Counted from the stretch's first letter, positions 48,573 through 62,100 are shown. The stretch is DNA of 64,000 bases from Rhynchonema sp. JSB1_4 (GCA_030248065.1 JASAMV010006027.1:27401-91400), one strand, 5' to 3'. A program made the numbers and translations. Notes: a model not told the origin generated them from the sequence alone.

Positions 48573-50727
48573 TCAGTTCTGTTTCTTCTTGAGGAACGGT
48601 AGTTTCTCGTTAACCCTGAAACAAAAACGTCCGAGTTTGTGATGTTTGCTTTTCATTCTGGCTTCTGAAACGCAGACATACATACATAAACTGCCTAGTT
48701 CAAACTTTGTACGAACTTTATGCATGAAGAAAACTCATTAATTAAAGCTCCTACTGATGTTCGGTTCCAATATGGGTAGGCGATTGGTAGGAATTTGCTG
48801 TAGCATGATCTCAATCCATACCATATTTACCGGTATTATCATCCTTTAAATATTTTAATCATCATGAACTCACTGATCGAGAACGACTTTAATTTGATCG
48901 TGTGCCATGCCCCAGTATTGGTCGATTGGCTGCTTGTAGACTTCGTAGAATTTGGGAATTGTGAACGCGCCGATGAAGGCGAGAATGATCAGACCCATGC
49001 CGCTGAACCAAGCACCAACGTACGTCAGGGACCAGAGCAACACCGCGAACTGCAAGCAATTAGATGTTGTGGGACTATTTGGATCACACGAACATGAACA
49101 AGTTGATTACAAGACCGCATTTGGCAGTCCTTTGTTGGCATTGGCTTGATGCAGGTAGGTACAAAACTGAGCTCAGTCCCCGGAGCAAGCCGATCTGATG
49201 ATCAACTAGAGGCAATTCCGAAATGTACATACATCGAAACATCATTAAACATCGTCAAACTGGGGTTTGCGATATGGGCCAAAAAACGATGTTCCACTAT
49301 GTTTTTCACATCCCACGCAAAAACCACAAAAGAATGTGGCATGAATGCACAAAAACTTCCCAGAGACTACCAGCACCAACCTTTGCAGTTTCGACCACGT
49401 CCTCAATGAGAAACAATCGTCGCAACGTGTCGAGTATGCTGTTGACATGTTTGATGCACACGTCCACTTGTTTGTGCACACGGTCGGCCGGCAGTTGGTA
49501 TGCGCCAACATCCAACATCTCCCTGTAATTAATAGGTGAAACATCAACTTGGATGAATTTTTTGTAACAGAGTGGCATGGTGATTCTCAAGGGACACTTG
49601 TGATTGACGTCAGCGAAGCTAGAATCACTGACATGAACACAAAATCTGGGCTAAAAATATGTGATTTTATTTATGAACCCCCGACTAACTGTATCGGGTT
49701 GGCCTTGTCAGCGAGGTCCTGTTTGCCCATCTGTTGTAGTACGGTCTTGTAGGTGCGAAGACTGACGGTGGCAGCCAGCAGTGTCAACATGGTGTACGCC
49801 GCTACTGCAAGACAGAAAAGAAAACTACTGCATTATCGAGAATGACCAATGCTCACGATCTGGTACACGCTTCGTCAAGGGTGACGGCATGACTTCATTC
49901 GTGTGCATTTTAGCAGCATCTGTATGTGTCACTTGGATTTGACCACGTATCTTCAAAGCGGATTTGCACAGTTGTACGAACTAGACAGAGCTGTACTGCA
50001 CTAATTTCATGTCAGTCCCAGTAAAATCAAAGATTTATCCGTGAAACATCAGTCGCAACGCAAAACGCACCGGTGATGACACTGAGCGAGGCCAGACACC
50101 AGAGAATCGCCAGCGTCACGCCGAACACAACGCCGGACTTCTTCGGGTCACGCCAGTAGATCAGATCGAGCACTGCAATCAAACGGTGGTTGAATTGGAA
50201 AAGCTGTTGGCAAATTCGATTGTTAAATTTTTGAAAAAATTCTATCTACATGAGTACTAATCTCTTGAAAACGTTCTGGGAGCGAAATTCTCCGAGAGCC
50301 TCAAGGTTTTGTCGTTAATCCACTCACTGAGAAAGCAAAGAACAAGAGCACAACAACCACAAGTGCCAGTGTTGCTGTTACGCATGCAAAGCACATGAAA
50401 AGATTTTGTTACAAAAATAGACGAGTGCGATAAAGTTAAATGCTAAAGGTTGAAATGCGAAAAAAACTGGCGTAACATGCATGTGACCATCATTAACAGC
50501 GTGGTCGCTGTGCGACGTGCAAAGCTTCGCGTACCCTCTTTGTTGGACTGCACCGATTCTTTGCTGAACTGGCCGGTGCGATAAACGCCGACGCCGAGCC
50601 CGATGAAAACGCCGAAATTGACGACAAGTCGAAATGCAAGATGGACGAAAAAGTAGACAATGTTGAACAGAGTGCCGATTAGTCCGAACAGTCCACCACC
50701 ACCGCCGCCGCCAGCGGCCGCTGCCAT
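48573..50727 (-). CDS. Reticulon, short isoform
   Basis: Reticulons insert hydrophobic hairpins into the ER membrane and bend it into tubules. Exons 50727-50535, 50172-50071, 49804-49690, 49522-49381, 49049-48874 and 48615-48573 join in frame to 256 residues. The first is specific to this isoform: MAAAAGG, a Gly run, then a hydrophobic segment (LIGTLFNIVYFFVHLAF). The reticulon-homology domain starts VLDLIYWRDPKKSGVVFGVT, the family's hallmark, with the first hairpin (LAILWCLASLSVI, AAYTMLTLLAATVSL), then VCIKHVNSILDTLRRLFLIED, the second hairpin (FAVLLWSLTYVGAWFSGMGL) and YWGMAHDQIKVVLDQ. It ends LPFLKKKQN, a KKxx ER-retrieval signal. The ATG at 50727 is the first in its exon. Confidence 0.93.
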
Positions 50728-53700
50728 GATTGGCGCGAAATTTGAAATTTGAATTGGCCGGCAAGACGATGCGCTGTCACTTATAGCGATGCACCCTGAG
50801 TTTAGCACTGACACGTTAGGTTATTGTTAAGTAGATTTGGCGTTTGGCTTTTTCGTTGCGTTGTTGTTATTAGTATAATCTGTAAAACCGTTATACGACA
50901 ATGGAGAAAGATGGTGGAAACTTTGCGCACACAACACGTCTACTCAGTTTGTGTTTAACAACAGTAAGTTAAGGTCAACGACTACCACAGCACAGCTGAG
51001 CTGAAAACTTTGTGCTCGAGCCTGCGAAAAAAGTCATCATCTCGAAGAGTTCGGCATTGTGATTTTGACGTGTTGCCGATGGAGTATAGTCTGGATGAGC
51101 TGTAGCTCGCGCTTATGTAATTCAATACAAACTGCCATGGGGCAATGTGCTTGTACATACCTTATGAGTATTACGCATAGGTGGCTTCTGACCTGTTAGG
51201 TTGCTCGCACGCTTTTCGAACAAGCCATTCGTTAGGAACGGCAAGTTTTCTCAGAGCATTCCGTAAAAACAGGTACGCCACCTACTACAGTGTGGAAACG
51301 CAGTGATGACTTTAGCTACGGAAGCGTTGTTTTTGTGTCGTTTTTGGAAATGAAACGGCGCGGGCGCTAGAACCAGCAGAGATGCCTCGAGGACAGAGCC
51401 AGTGCTCGGACGCTCGCCTTGGGCTTCAGAACACCCAAAATGGCCTTCGGTACGATACGAATATCGGTGGTGCACATGTATTGCAACAAGGGCAATACTT
51501 AAACTGTTACTCCTCTGTGCGAGAACCTTTATTTGGCAATTGTTCATGCAAAAAGTTGTTCAGTAAATCACGCGAAGTCTTGTGAAAGTAACTGTTGTAT
51601 GGAACGATCAGACATTTCGTTTGTGATTTGCTGAACAACACATTCGAAACACACTTTGGCCAGATTTCGACTGAGCTCTGCGCCCATTTTGACTTCACAG
51701 CTGTCCAAAAGAGGCCAAATTCTCCAATAATGAGTGCCACTTCAATAAAGAACAGTCGTGAAATAAAACCAAAACAACCAAAGGCTAAAACTATATGGAA
51801 AGCCGTGATTTAAGCGCGCCGTTTAAAGTTACGAAACAATACAAAACACTGCACATATATGCGCCACAGTGGGTCTTCTCTGTTGAGACAGTGGAGCGTT
51901 TTGGACAGTAGCTATTGGGGTGCAGCGAGCTTCGCAAAACACTTTAGCTGGCAAATTACACCGGAGCACAGCACATAGTGGACGGGTTCAAAACTATGCG
52001 GTGGTCGCTTGCTGCACCATAGGACAATGCGCGGACGGGGCGGACACTCAAATGCAGGCTTGTTGGCTGTTGGGCCACTATTGCAGCTGCGCGTGTGTGT
52101 GTGGCGGGATCCTTTTCTTATTTGATTTGAGTGTTCTCTGTGTCTCTCTTTGTGTACAACAGACAAGGATGGAAACAAGCACTTGTGCGCTTCTGCAAAT
52201 GAAGCTGGGATTCGAATCTGCCGATAAGGAAACTGAAAGCTTGGCAATGGAATTATGGACTGGTGATCTCACCAGATTTCGGATCATTGGAGTGAAAACC
52301 CGAGTTAAATAATCGACGAAGGTTCTTTAAGCGGAATTAGCACGCATAGACAGACAGACAGTACCTGACAGTAGTATATAGGCTAAGATACATCGCGCTT
52401 ATGTTCAATGAGTACTAAAATGGTTGAGTTCAGTTCAAATGAACATAACATGAGTCTACAATACATATGATATTAATGGTGCAATGTGCATGTTCTGGCT
52501 ACTTTTGGGCGTGGTTCCAATCGTAACGTCATTCACTATGTGACGTAAACTGCAAACACTGTCGATGAAACATGAGACAAGTTAAAGTGAAATTAGCTAA
52601 GTCATTTTTGGGACCAGTGGCCGATCTAAGCATCTGTATTTCAACAAAACATGAAATGCAGAACATATTGCACCAAGATTTCGCAAGAACGCATAGCACA
52701 CTCTCACGAGAATGTAATGAACTGCAACAACCATAGTCGCGGGTTGCGTCCGACGGTCATGCTTACATGTAGGCATTGAGAACATGCATTACTCATTTGG
52801 CTCCAGCCAAAAGCTGACTGAGACCGGAAAGCTTGTGTGCAGCGTGTTCAATTCGTATTATGATCGTACATGTAAGCTTGTAATAGTGCAAGTGCACACA
52901 CTACGAAGACACAACACGCACACTCACGCACTGACAACAAATACTATAATATTGCGCTGACGGAATACAGTTGAGCGCCCAGCATAGGCTGCGATGGTGC
53001 ATGCATTGCTCGGAGTAGCAGTATGGTGGCGGAGGGAACAGCTAAGCAGCAAGGCATGTAAGCAACTACTGCACCCATACATGGCTGCTAGCCAAGCCAG
53101 GGCACATGACCACACGGGTGCTACCGTAGTTCGGGATCCTGGGACTGTTGGTTTGCGCTGTTTGAGGCCCCGTCTGGGAAAAACAGTCATTTGAGTGATA
53201 AGTTTGTGTAAAAGTTCCAGTTCTGTCATATTGAAACATCAGCAGGCGTGACAGACAAGGAACGCCGATTTTAGTAACCTGACTGCCGCATGAGTGCCAC
53301 AAACACAGTGAACCAAACACGGCCATACATGTACATGTACTACAGATAGTGGTACCTACAGGCGTATCGATTTTGCGTGCCAACCGTCTGTCCATAGTGG
53401 CATGGAGCAAGCAGTGCCTGTGCGCACATGCATTTAGACGCACGTAATGCGTGACTTACTTGCTTACATGCACGCACCTTTGGGGCTTCCCGGACCGCGC
53501 AATTTTGAGCCATACCTCCGAAACCCTTAGCTCCCGTTGCTTCTGGGTCTATTGTGCTTTGTGCTCTGTGGTTTTCGGTATGGCCATGTTAGGGGAACGC
53601 TCGTTGGATTGGTAAACATAGGGTGGCAGAGTTATAATAGGCATGCCTGGTAAAAGCTTGGTATGTTGAATGTTGGTACCTTAGTTCGCGCACCAGGGAA

Positions 53701-56700
53701 ATGCCGATATGACATTGTTTTGAAGTGGACGCAACATTGATTTCAGAGCCCTTGGCACGCTTTTGATAAGCACTGGTTCCGTTTGAACAGGTATCCGTTG
53801 CCGATCCCTTCTTTGCTGGTGCATAGCCAGACCGAGCTGCTTAGGAATTCAATCTACGACGGCTAGATTATAAATCAAATCTTTGAGGGAACACGCGGAG
53901 AAGGTGCGCTCCGGGGACGAACCATATAAGTAGATTAACTTGTTGGGATCGCGTAGGGGAGAGCAGCCACAAAGGATTTTTCAAAAGATTTGGCAGAAGA
54001 AACCTTGAGGAGTTTGATTCCAACGTCAAACTCGCGCTTCATGTCACGTCAATTGATCACTCAGAGATCAATACATGGACATCAACTGATAGAAGAATCA
54101 TTGCTGGAAAGTGGCGTTCTTCATGAAAATTATATCCCAAAGAAATAAGAAAGCTCAGCATGAAGAAGGTAATCGTGGTTCGTGGCAGCATGCCTGGCAG
54201 ATATTTTCATAAACGCCCTAAAACAATCCAGCCCAAGAATAGTAATATATTGGACCAAACAATTCTTGCAGCAATCAAACCGCAAAAAACTAGGCCACCC
54301 AAGCGCAAGGACAGCGCGAGGAAAAAACATGCCCAAAACAGTCAGAGTCAGTGGACCAAAGTTGGCACACTAAACTTAATCATCTGAAACTCCGGGAAAG
54401 CAGCAGGCAGCTGCCAAGTCAACTCGAAACCCATCCTACAGAAACCGAAATTGGGCTGGCGCCCCAAAAAAACTTTGACCGAAACAGCAGCCCACAATCA
54501 GGCTGCAAGTTTTGCACCAAGCTGCGAAGCGTTAAGTTCCAGTTCCAGCTGGACTCACCCAATGATTGCCAACGGTGGACCAAGGACACTTCGGCTCCGT
54601 AAAAAGTGTAGAATCCGTGACCAGGAGGCTCGGAAACCGAACGGTGCCGGGGTCTCCGATAATTCTGGGACGTTTCTGGCGGCGCAACTGCTTTGCGCTG
54701 GTCTGTTTTCTTGGTCAAGCAACAAAATAAATGATACATCATGCTACTGCCATACGGTGGGTATCGTTCGTGATGCATGAGATATCGTAAAGACGCAAAT
54801 GCGCGCACAGGGAGAAACTTGGTGGGATTGGGGCTGGATTGAGCTACATACATATGTACAGTATATATGTATGTTAAAGCACACTTGGTGTTGTAATTTG
54901 CAAAGGCACAAAGCAAAGCATTTTTTTCAGTTGCAAGCTGATACGATTATTATTACAATGATATTTATATTGCTCTGAACGAGCTTGAAAGGTTAGCAGT
55001 GTTGGCTTGTTGACTTCTGAATCAGTAATGTAACAGAGAAATGAATCACAATCGCAGCAATGCACCATCATTTGCTGATGGGAAACATCAAAATTTTCGA
55101 CAGTTTCGGTATTTTTGGTTCGTGAAAGAAAGCATCGTCGAAAATTTGAAAGGACGAACACAAAAAATTCCACGCGCCAAATTTAACAATGTACTAAAAA
55201 CAGATATGTATGATATTCAATACCATGGCGTTTCAAGATTTGCATAATTCGAAACGCACACAGCGACAAAGAGCACCGTGGTGGTATAATAATGCCGCAA
55301 CACGCACTATAACATTTTCTGCTGCTGTTTCAAAAAAGGAGCACAACAAGGCGGGAGAAGCGCATCTGTAAAGCGCGGGTGCGCCAGAGAAAATTTCGAA
55401 AAAAAGAAGTGTATGTGCCGCACACATGCGTTTTTTCAAGGAAAACCACATAAATAAATGAATAAAATGCATTCATGATGAGTGTAACGTGCAAAACCAC
55501 ACACACACAACTAAACCTACATAGATACATTGTGTGGGTACGCGTTGAGGTGTGGTGGTGGTGGGCACTGGGCCAGTATGGAAGGGACGTTTTGTGATTT
55601 GAAAACCTGTTTATAGTCAATTTTCGTTCTAGGTGCATAATTGAAGACGAAAATGCGTGCTGCTGTGCGCACATTCAGCATGTGACGCATAGCTCCTGCA
55701 ATGCTACAGAGCAAAATATAAAAAAATTTAAAAAAGCACGGGTAAACCGTTCAGCTGAACAGACTATAACCGCAGAGTCAAGGTGCCGCCAGTTCCAAAA
55801 ATTCAACGAGTTGCGATAGTAAATTGTTGTGTTGAACAGGTTCAGAGAGACTCACCACACACACACACAGGCCCAAAGGTTTACCAGCATAAAAATGATT
55901 AACAACGTGCAATAAATAAAGTTCACACGCCGAGAACTGAATTGTGCAAAATGAGAGCTGCGAGTGGAATGACCTCTCTTGTTAACGTTGTTAATATTAG
56001 AATGAGTGAGTGACCAGTGTCAAGCACGCAGATAGAGCAGAACTAATGCAGATCCAGTCATGAAAATTGGGCACCAGAGGGTTGGATGGAAAGATGATCA
56101 GCAGAATTAGTTCTTTTTTTCTTTCAACCCACCTTGCTCTTTGGTAATCGGACACTTCCATTCTTCACCCATGTCGATTTTTTGAATTGGCAATGTTTTT
56201 AAAAAGGCAGTTTTGATGCCGATTTATTAACCACAACTGAAAAGCGTAGCTAGCACTAAAGCGAACTTTTATCGCCACAACTACAGGTAATTACGTATGA
56301 ACCAAACGTTAGGAGAAAACACCAATCTAGCCCAGTCACAGAAAGGTTGACTGGGAATATATTGCACCAAGAGTTCCTTCAAAATACTGTGGGTATGATG
56401 GCCAAACATGCTTCATAGTGGCGTTCACAGCTATTGAAACGGCCGTTTCACCCCAAATTGTGGTTGAATGTTGTGGACCAAACTGTCAGTTAAGGAGACC
56501 AGACATGAGCGCCAAAAGGGGGCACACAATCCGCCCCAGACACGGACGTTTCGAACAGAAAAACTGGAAGAGTTTTTGCCGTTGCTGCCAGCCTGTGCAT
56601 TCTGGTATACATATGCTGCCCTGGGCCGTTTGGGCAAAGCGATACTATACAGTGCATATTCTTGTCAAGACCGCGTCTTGCATTGCTGTCGGCAAGAATA

Positions 56701-58056
56701 CCGTTAACGTTGCTTAAAATGCTAAACAATTTTGCCGGCAATTCATGACAAGCACAAAACAGAGCAGTGCCCCAAGTCTTTGAACACTATGCGTAGGAGC
56801 AAGCGCAACCAAAAAATCCCAGCTGAGATGCGAGATTGTGGGATGAGCAACCTCAGCACAACCAAGCAACCAACAGTTAGCAGTTAGTGATTGTCTGGTT
56901 ACAGCGTTTCCACACCGTGTTGTAATGTTCTCACTGTTACTGCGTTGGCTTGGTTGAGTGCAGCTGGGTGCTTGCGGATGAGTGTTCAGTGTGACACGGG
57001 CAGAGAGGATGTGCTCTTTTGCTCCCTCAAACACAGACAGCGTCTCGGCCAGCCACAAGAATGCAAAGCAGCACTCAGCTGTGGTGGACTCTCTTTGCTT
57101 CATTCACTGTAGTTTACCTCGTCGTGTGCTGAAATCTTGGAGTATGCACCAAAGACATTTTATTGTTCACAGTGGGACCTGAACTCTCAACATCGGAAAG
57201 CGGAACGGACAGATGACACGGGTTTTCCAGCTGCAGAAACATTCAAGACAACGAAGGTCTACGCACACCGAGAGCTCGCGTTTCTCCAAGTTGGTTGGGT
57301 GTGTGGTGCACCTGTTTGTCCGACATAGTAATGCTTGTTGTGATTGTTTCCAGCGACACAACCCTGCTTTCAAATCCGGGCACCGATATATAAGACGAAT
57401 GATGGGAGAAAGTTGCACCGGGACGAAATATCAACCGTTTTTGTTCGATCGGAACGGCCGGCCAAATCCAATCGCGGTCAAATGTGGCACCAGGGTGACA
57501 GTTTTTGTCCACAACCTACGGTCTCCGGGCCTGGTTCATCGCATGAAAAAGTTTAATGCTTCAACAAGCTAAGAACAGCCACGGGATGAGCACAACGCAG
57601 CAACAAAGTCACGGTGGCTATCTACTTTTCTCAAGATTAATTGTGCTTTGATGGATACAAAAAAGAGTAGTGCTGAACATTGGACGGGACTGGACTTCTA
57701 AGTGGCATGCATCAGGACAAGGGACATTTTTCCCGACGATTATTCTCTTTCACCGCTTACCGCATTCTTTGTGTTTCTGCAGCCACGGGGGTAGCTCCCA
57801 GTGCGCGTCTAGAAAGGGGTAGTTAGTCGGATGAACGAAACGCAAAATTTGCAACAAATCACCAAAAAACAATATTTTAGTCAACCAAACCAGAATACGT
57901 TACACCCAAGCGTCTATGGATAGAGGTTAACCAAGCGGATAGACGAGCATTGAAGCATAAGACAACGATGAAGTGCCAATGGACATACACCTCAAATCTC
58001 ATCCCGAAAAAACGTTTGGAAATCTTTTCAAACAACAACCCCTCTTGAACACAAAC
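50728..58056. other. Long reticulon intron and short-isoform promoter region
   Basis: For the long isoform this is intron; the first few hundred bases above 50727 must hold the promoter of the short isoform. I see no recognisable gene inside. Open frames near 54160-54600 (plus) are basic and unrecognised. CA/TG runs occur near 55500 and 55860. Parts at 53450-53600 look repeat-like, with TTTGGGGCTTCCCGGAC resembling a stretch near 60838-60890. Confidence 0.4.
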
Positions 58057-60056
58057 CTGTTGCCATAACGTTTGCGAGCGGTGAGTGACCGACAGGAGAC
58101 TGCGCTCGAGGTGGGGGAGGCGAAGGGGAAGCCTGCATGAGTGGGGGAGACGGTTCGCGCACTGGACTGTCGGGCTGAAAATAAGTTAAACGTCTGTGTC
58201 AGTGTTGGCAGGCAACGCATGGTTAGTGGCAATCTGAATATCTCAATGGCATCGGAGTAGTCCGTACCAGTAAAACGCGTTTAAGCATTCTATGCCGCAC
58301 TCGGCGCAACCCAGTTTGTAGCGCAGAAAGAAAATGAAAGGAAAATCATAATTTCGCGCATGATTAGATCCACTTCTCCCATATAGACCACTGTGCATGA
58401 ATTCAGAGAACCAGAGAGCGTTAAAAATTTCAAAAAAGTCCAACCTTTGGTGGTTCAAAATGATACTGTGGTGGTGGTGGAGTTGGCTCCCGCATTAGTT
58501 CTGGGCTTGGTTCACGTACCTCCATAACTGGTTCATGTGTTTCGACTGTCAAGGGCTCGGCTGAAATAAGTAAAACACTGGCGTTAAAAGACCACGGACT
58601 ATTCTAATATATTCCGCGACTTTTCAGGCCCTAAAGTTCAGGCCCGGTCTTTTCAAGCGCCGTTTTTCAGGCCCAACATTGACCCATTTACAGACTTAGG
58701 CTTGGGCTGCAGCCTGGCTTGAATCGGTCCGGCCTATATGGCCGGGCCTGAACCTGTGCCCAGGTACTGAACTGTCGCGCAATATTTTTAATATCACACA
58801 TACGTAATTGTCTTGGGTACATATAGGTCACGGTCTCCGATCAGCGCCTAAGACACAATAAACAATAATAGGGAGTTTAAAGAAGACCGGAATGTTCTAC
58901 TTGTCAATTGTCACAACAAGCATAAATATAAATTTATCAGCCAAACACAGGCACGCACCCCGCGGTTGGTATCCCATCAGATCATCGATCGCATCTCTGG
59001 GTGGCGAAACCGGCGAAGCGTTCGGCGATGCTGGTGGACTGTGTTGTGGCTCGTAGCCGAACTCGTCAGTGTTCACCTGTGAATGTGGAATAGGTTGTTG
59101 GTGATTGGGGATACACATCACTTCCTGGCAATAACCTGACTATAATGTACATACGTTTGTATAGATGTGAAATAAAGCCAACCAACTTCCTTTATTCCAG
59201 TGCGTAACGGTTTCAATGAGCTGATCCGATCGGAACCGAGAGTCAAGGCTTCACATTTCACAAACACACAGCTCTCTTTGACGACTAATGTTTCGACCCC
59301 TGGTTTTTCGACCATCTACACTACCATAGGGTACGATTATGCCTGTGATGTGAGATCGAGTCAACACAGCAAATAAACGCGTAAGCACGAACCTGTGGCG
59401 GACTGGGTGGCGCATCGACCTGTTCGAATGGCGATGTTTGCTCGGGAATGTCCTCGTGTGCGGCCGGAGGTGATGGGGCTGCAATGGGGTGCAATGTAAT
59501 GCGAATATTGGCACTGTGTGAGTTGGTCAGCTGCCCGTTTGGATCTGTTTTCAGCAGGCGGAGCACCAAAGTGCACCACATGACAACTGCCTCCAAAACC
59601 ACGCCGGTTTTATGCTCGCTGGCATGATTGGATAAAGCGCATCCGATGAGCTGATGTTTGATGCGTGTGTTTTTGCCTTGATTTCTTGTCAAATTTCTGT
59701 CTTTTAAAACCCACCAGCATTGCCACCTTTCAATAAGAACATACCACCTATGTATGCATGTGTGAATTACCGTCACATTACCCATGTGGAGTACAAGCTC
59801 GAACTCTCAAGTGGACCAAACTCCCAGAGGTGTGCACTTAGCGCGAGTGCCTCGCTACATGGTTACTGAAAACCACCTGTATCGGACTACTTTCACACTG
59901 TTGCAACCTAAACACCTGTGTGATGTTTCACTCACCATTTTGTCCGCCCATTAGAAAGTCATCCAAATCGCGTCCCATATCGCTGGCCATTTGTTGTGCG
60001 GCCGATCGTGCCGAATCAGCAAAGTCGTCCATGTCGCTGCCGACTGGTTGTGCCAA
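58057..60056 (-). CDS. Reticulon, long-isoform N-terminal exons (5' end outside the recognised part)
   Basis: Five minus-strand exons in one frame: 60056-59936, 59478-59393, 59076-58959, 58560-58445 and 58174-58057. They encode an acidic, Pro/Ser-rich region with MDDFADSARSAAQQMASDMG, APSPPAAHEDIPEQ, VNTDEFGYEPQHSPPASPN, EPLTVETHEPVMEVREPSP and PDSPVREPSPPLMQASPSP. Long reticulons have just such disordered N-termini. The last exon ends in phase 1 with G, exactly like the short isoform's first exon, so it can splice to 50172 to give MAT-VLDLIYWRD. This fit is the main reason for the assignment; the exons otherwise have no domain. A start Met may be MDDF, or lie further upstream. Confidence 0.75.
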
Positions 60057-61437
60057 CTGAAACATCAGGCTCGGTTGGGTAATGTTTCACTATACGTCTA
60101 CGTTGGTCATGATGTTTTCACGAGTTCTTTGTCGGCATAGAAAGCCTGCGACGCGAACTGTCAGATTCTAGTATACATATGTACATTTACCGTATAGCTC
60201 GCCCTAAGTGGTGGTTTGGACATGCGCGTTTGGGCCTATAGTTTGGGCTCCAGGCCGTGCCTGATACTGCCTAATTGGCTCAAGCCTGAGCCCAAGTGTG
60301 AACTGAAGCCTAATCCATGATCATGGACGAGCTAGGTGGCACCCAGTATTGTCCAACGACATTCCTTGCTGTTCCCTTTTTAGCCAATTTTACACAGCGA
60401 CTATATTAGGCTACATGACACTCTGTGTGTGTGTAAGCTCCATAATAAGAGAGAGGACCACATTCGCATTCGGAATAATTGAATCGAGTGTACACATTGT
60501 GATGCAGTGGGACGCAACTCATTATGCAGTAAACAAAACACATACATACAGTATACAAGCGACGCACACAACGAAAAGCACGGAGCTTAGCCGGAAATTC
60601 ATTATTAGAACGCGCGCGTGCTGCACAATGCAGCCCAACATACGATATAGTACAGGTTCTCGGGTACTGGCTTGCTTTATGAAATTTGGTGAAAGTTAAC
60701 GGGCCCAATTAGGCGAGCTTCACAACGCATGCGCGTTTGCGCGTCAGCATGGTGGTGTATTGCCAGGTTGACGCGTTGTGAAATCGGCCTTTTAACACTG
60801 GGACCCACGCACGAGCGACCTCTCTGGTACATGCCTTTGGGGCGAAACGTTTCATTTGTTACTCTGGGGACTCCCGGACGACAAAATTGTCAGATCTGCA
60901 GGGAAAGTACAATGTTTTTATGTCGCAGCTTTTGTGGAAAAATTTTGTGAGAGAACAAGCTGATGTTTCAGAAGTGCGGACAAAATTCACAAAATGTCAT
61001 CAAAACAGAACACAAACGCTTTTGACTCGAGTACATCATGCATCATTATAGCACCTACTGCGTGTACAACCTCTCCAGTTCGCAAGGGCAATATACAGTA
61101 GACAAGTACCTATAGGTACATATGGTACGCTTTTGGAAAAACCCTGTGCGCCATATTGAGCGGGCAGTGGAAATTTCAGAATAAATTCAGAGACCCAAAG
61201 TTATCTGTTTGAGCTTTCAGGCTGCATATGCTGCATGGCTGGACGTAACCATGACCTCATAACGTTGGTCTATGTGACTTGGGCCCTGCGGACAGACGCA
61301 AGTCAGGTTGAGTCGAGTCAGTATTATTTCAATTTTCTCAACTGTCCAGTGGCGCTGCATGTGCACTGAATCTATTGTACCTAAAGCGCACATGCAGTTA
61401 CAGGAGGGCTTAGTGGTAAAAGGGAAATAAAAAAAAA

Positions 61438-61492
<55 letters not shown>

Positions 61493-61779
61493 ACAAAAAA
61501 CAAAAAAAAAATCGGAGCTAGCATGGTAATGCTAAGCGACATATGGTTGATTCCTTATATTGCGTGAGTTGAAAAATTTAAACTCACGCCATTTTCACAA
61601 GACTTAACTTGAGAAGCCCAAACTTGCACACAACTTGTACGGCGTGGACTTCTAGGTCCACACAAAATTTCATTCCGCTGCGTGCCCACTCGCGCGATCG
61701 CGGGCAAGATACAGTTGAAATTTTTGTAAAAACGTTCTTTCCCTTTTTTTTTTCCACAAAAAACTAGTCAGGGCCCAGA
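60057..61779. other. Spacer, no supported gene
   Basis: Upstream region of the long reticulon isoform. Two copies of the TGATGTTTCA motif lie here (60058 and 60961). The opposite-strand open frames at 60349-60708 carry no domain. Nothing else is seen. Confidence 0.4.
61429..61510. repeat. Poly-A tract of about 80 bp
   Basis: An almost pure A run with a few Cs. It could be the tail of a retrotransposed sequence on the plus strand; the upstream bases show no recognisable element. Confidence 0.9.
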
Positions 61780-61814
61780 CGTTACTGAACACCAGAAATG
61801 TTAATATCGCATAT

Positions 61815-62100
61815 AGGGTTTTCGCACACGAGAAACACGATGGTGCTATCGCTGACTTCGTAACTCCACGACTGAGACCGGTTCCAGACCATGACCACGA
61901 CTTTTTGTATGTAAAGTGTGCTTCCCGAAGTAAAATTTCGCCGAAAAGTTGGGTTACCAGAACTATTAAAGTTGTTTATGTGGTTTTCGCACTCGAGAAA
62001 CACGGTGGTGCTATCGCCGAGTTCGTAACTTTTAGTATGAACGGTTCCAGACCATGACTTTTTGTACAGAAAGTATGGTTCTAAAGCCAAAATCAGCGGT
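61815..62100 (-). repeat. Two diverged tandem units of about 160 bp
   Basis: GGTTTTCGCAC.CGAGAAACACG, then GGTGCTATCGC, then GGTTCCAGACCATGAC occur at about 61816-61915 and again at 61981-62065. The minus-strand open frame 61782-62090 is an internal repeat of itself because of this. The second unit continues into the inverted-repeat arm. Confidence 0.75.
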
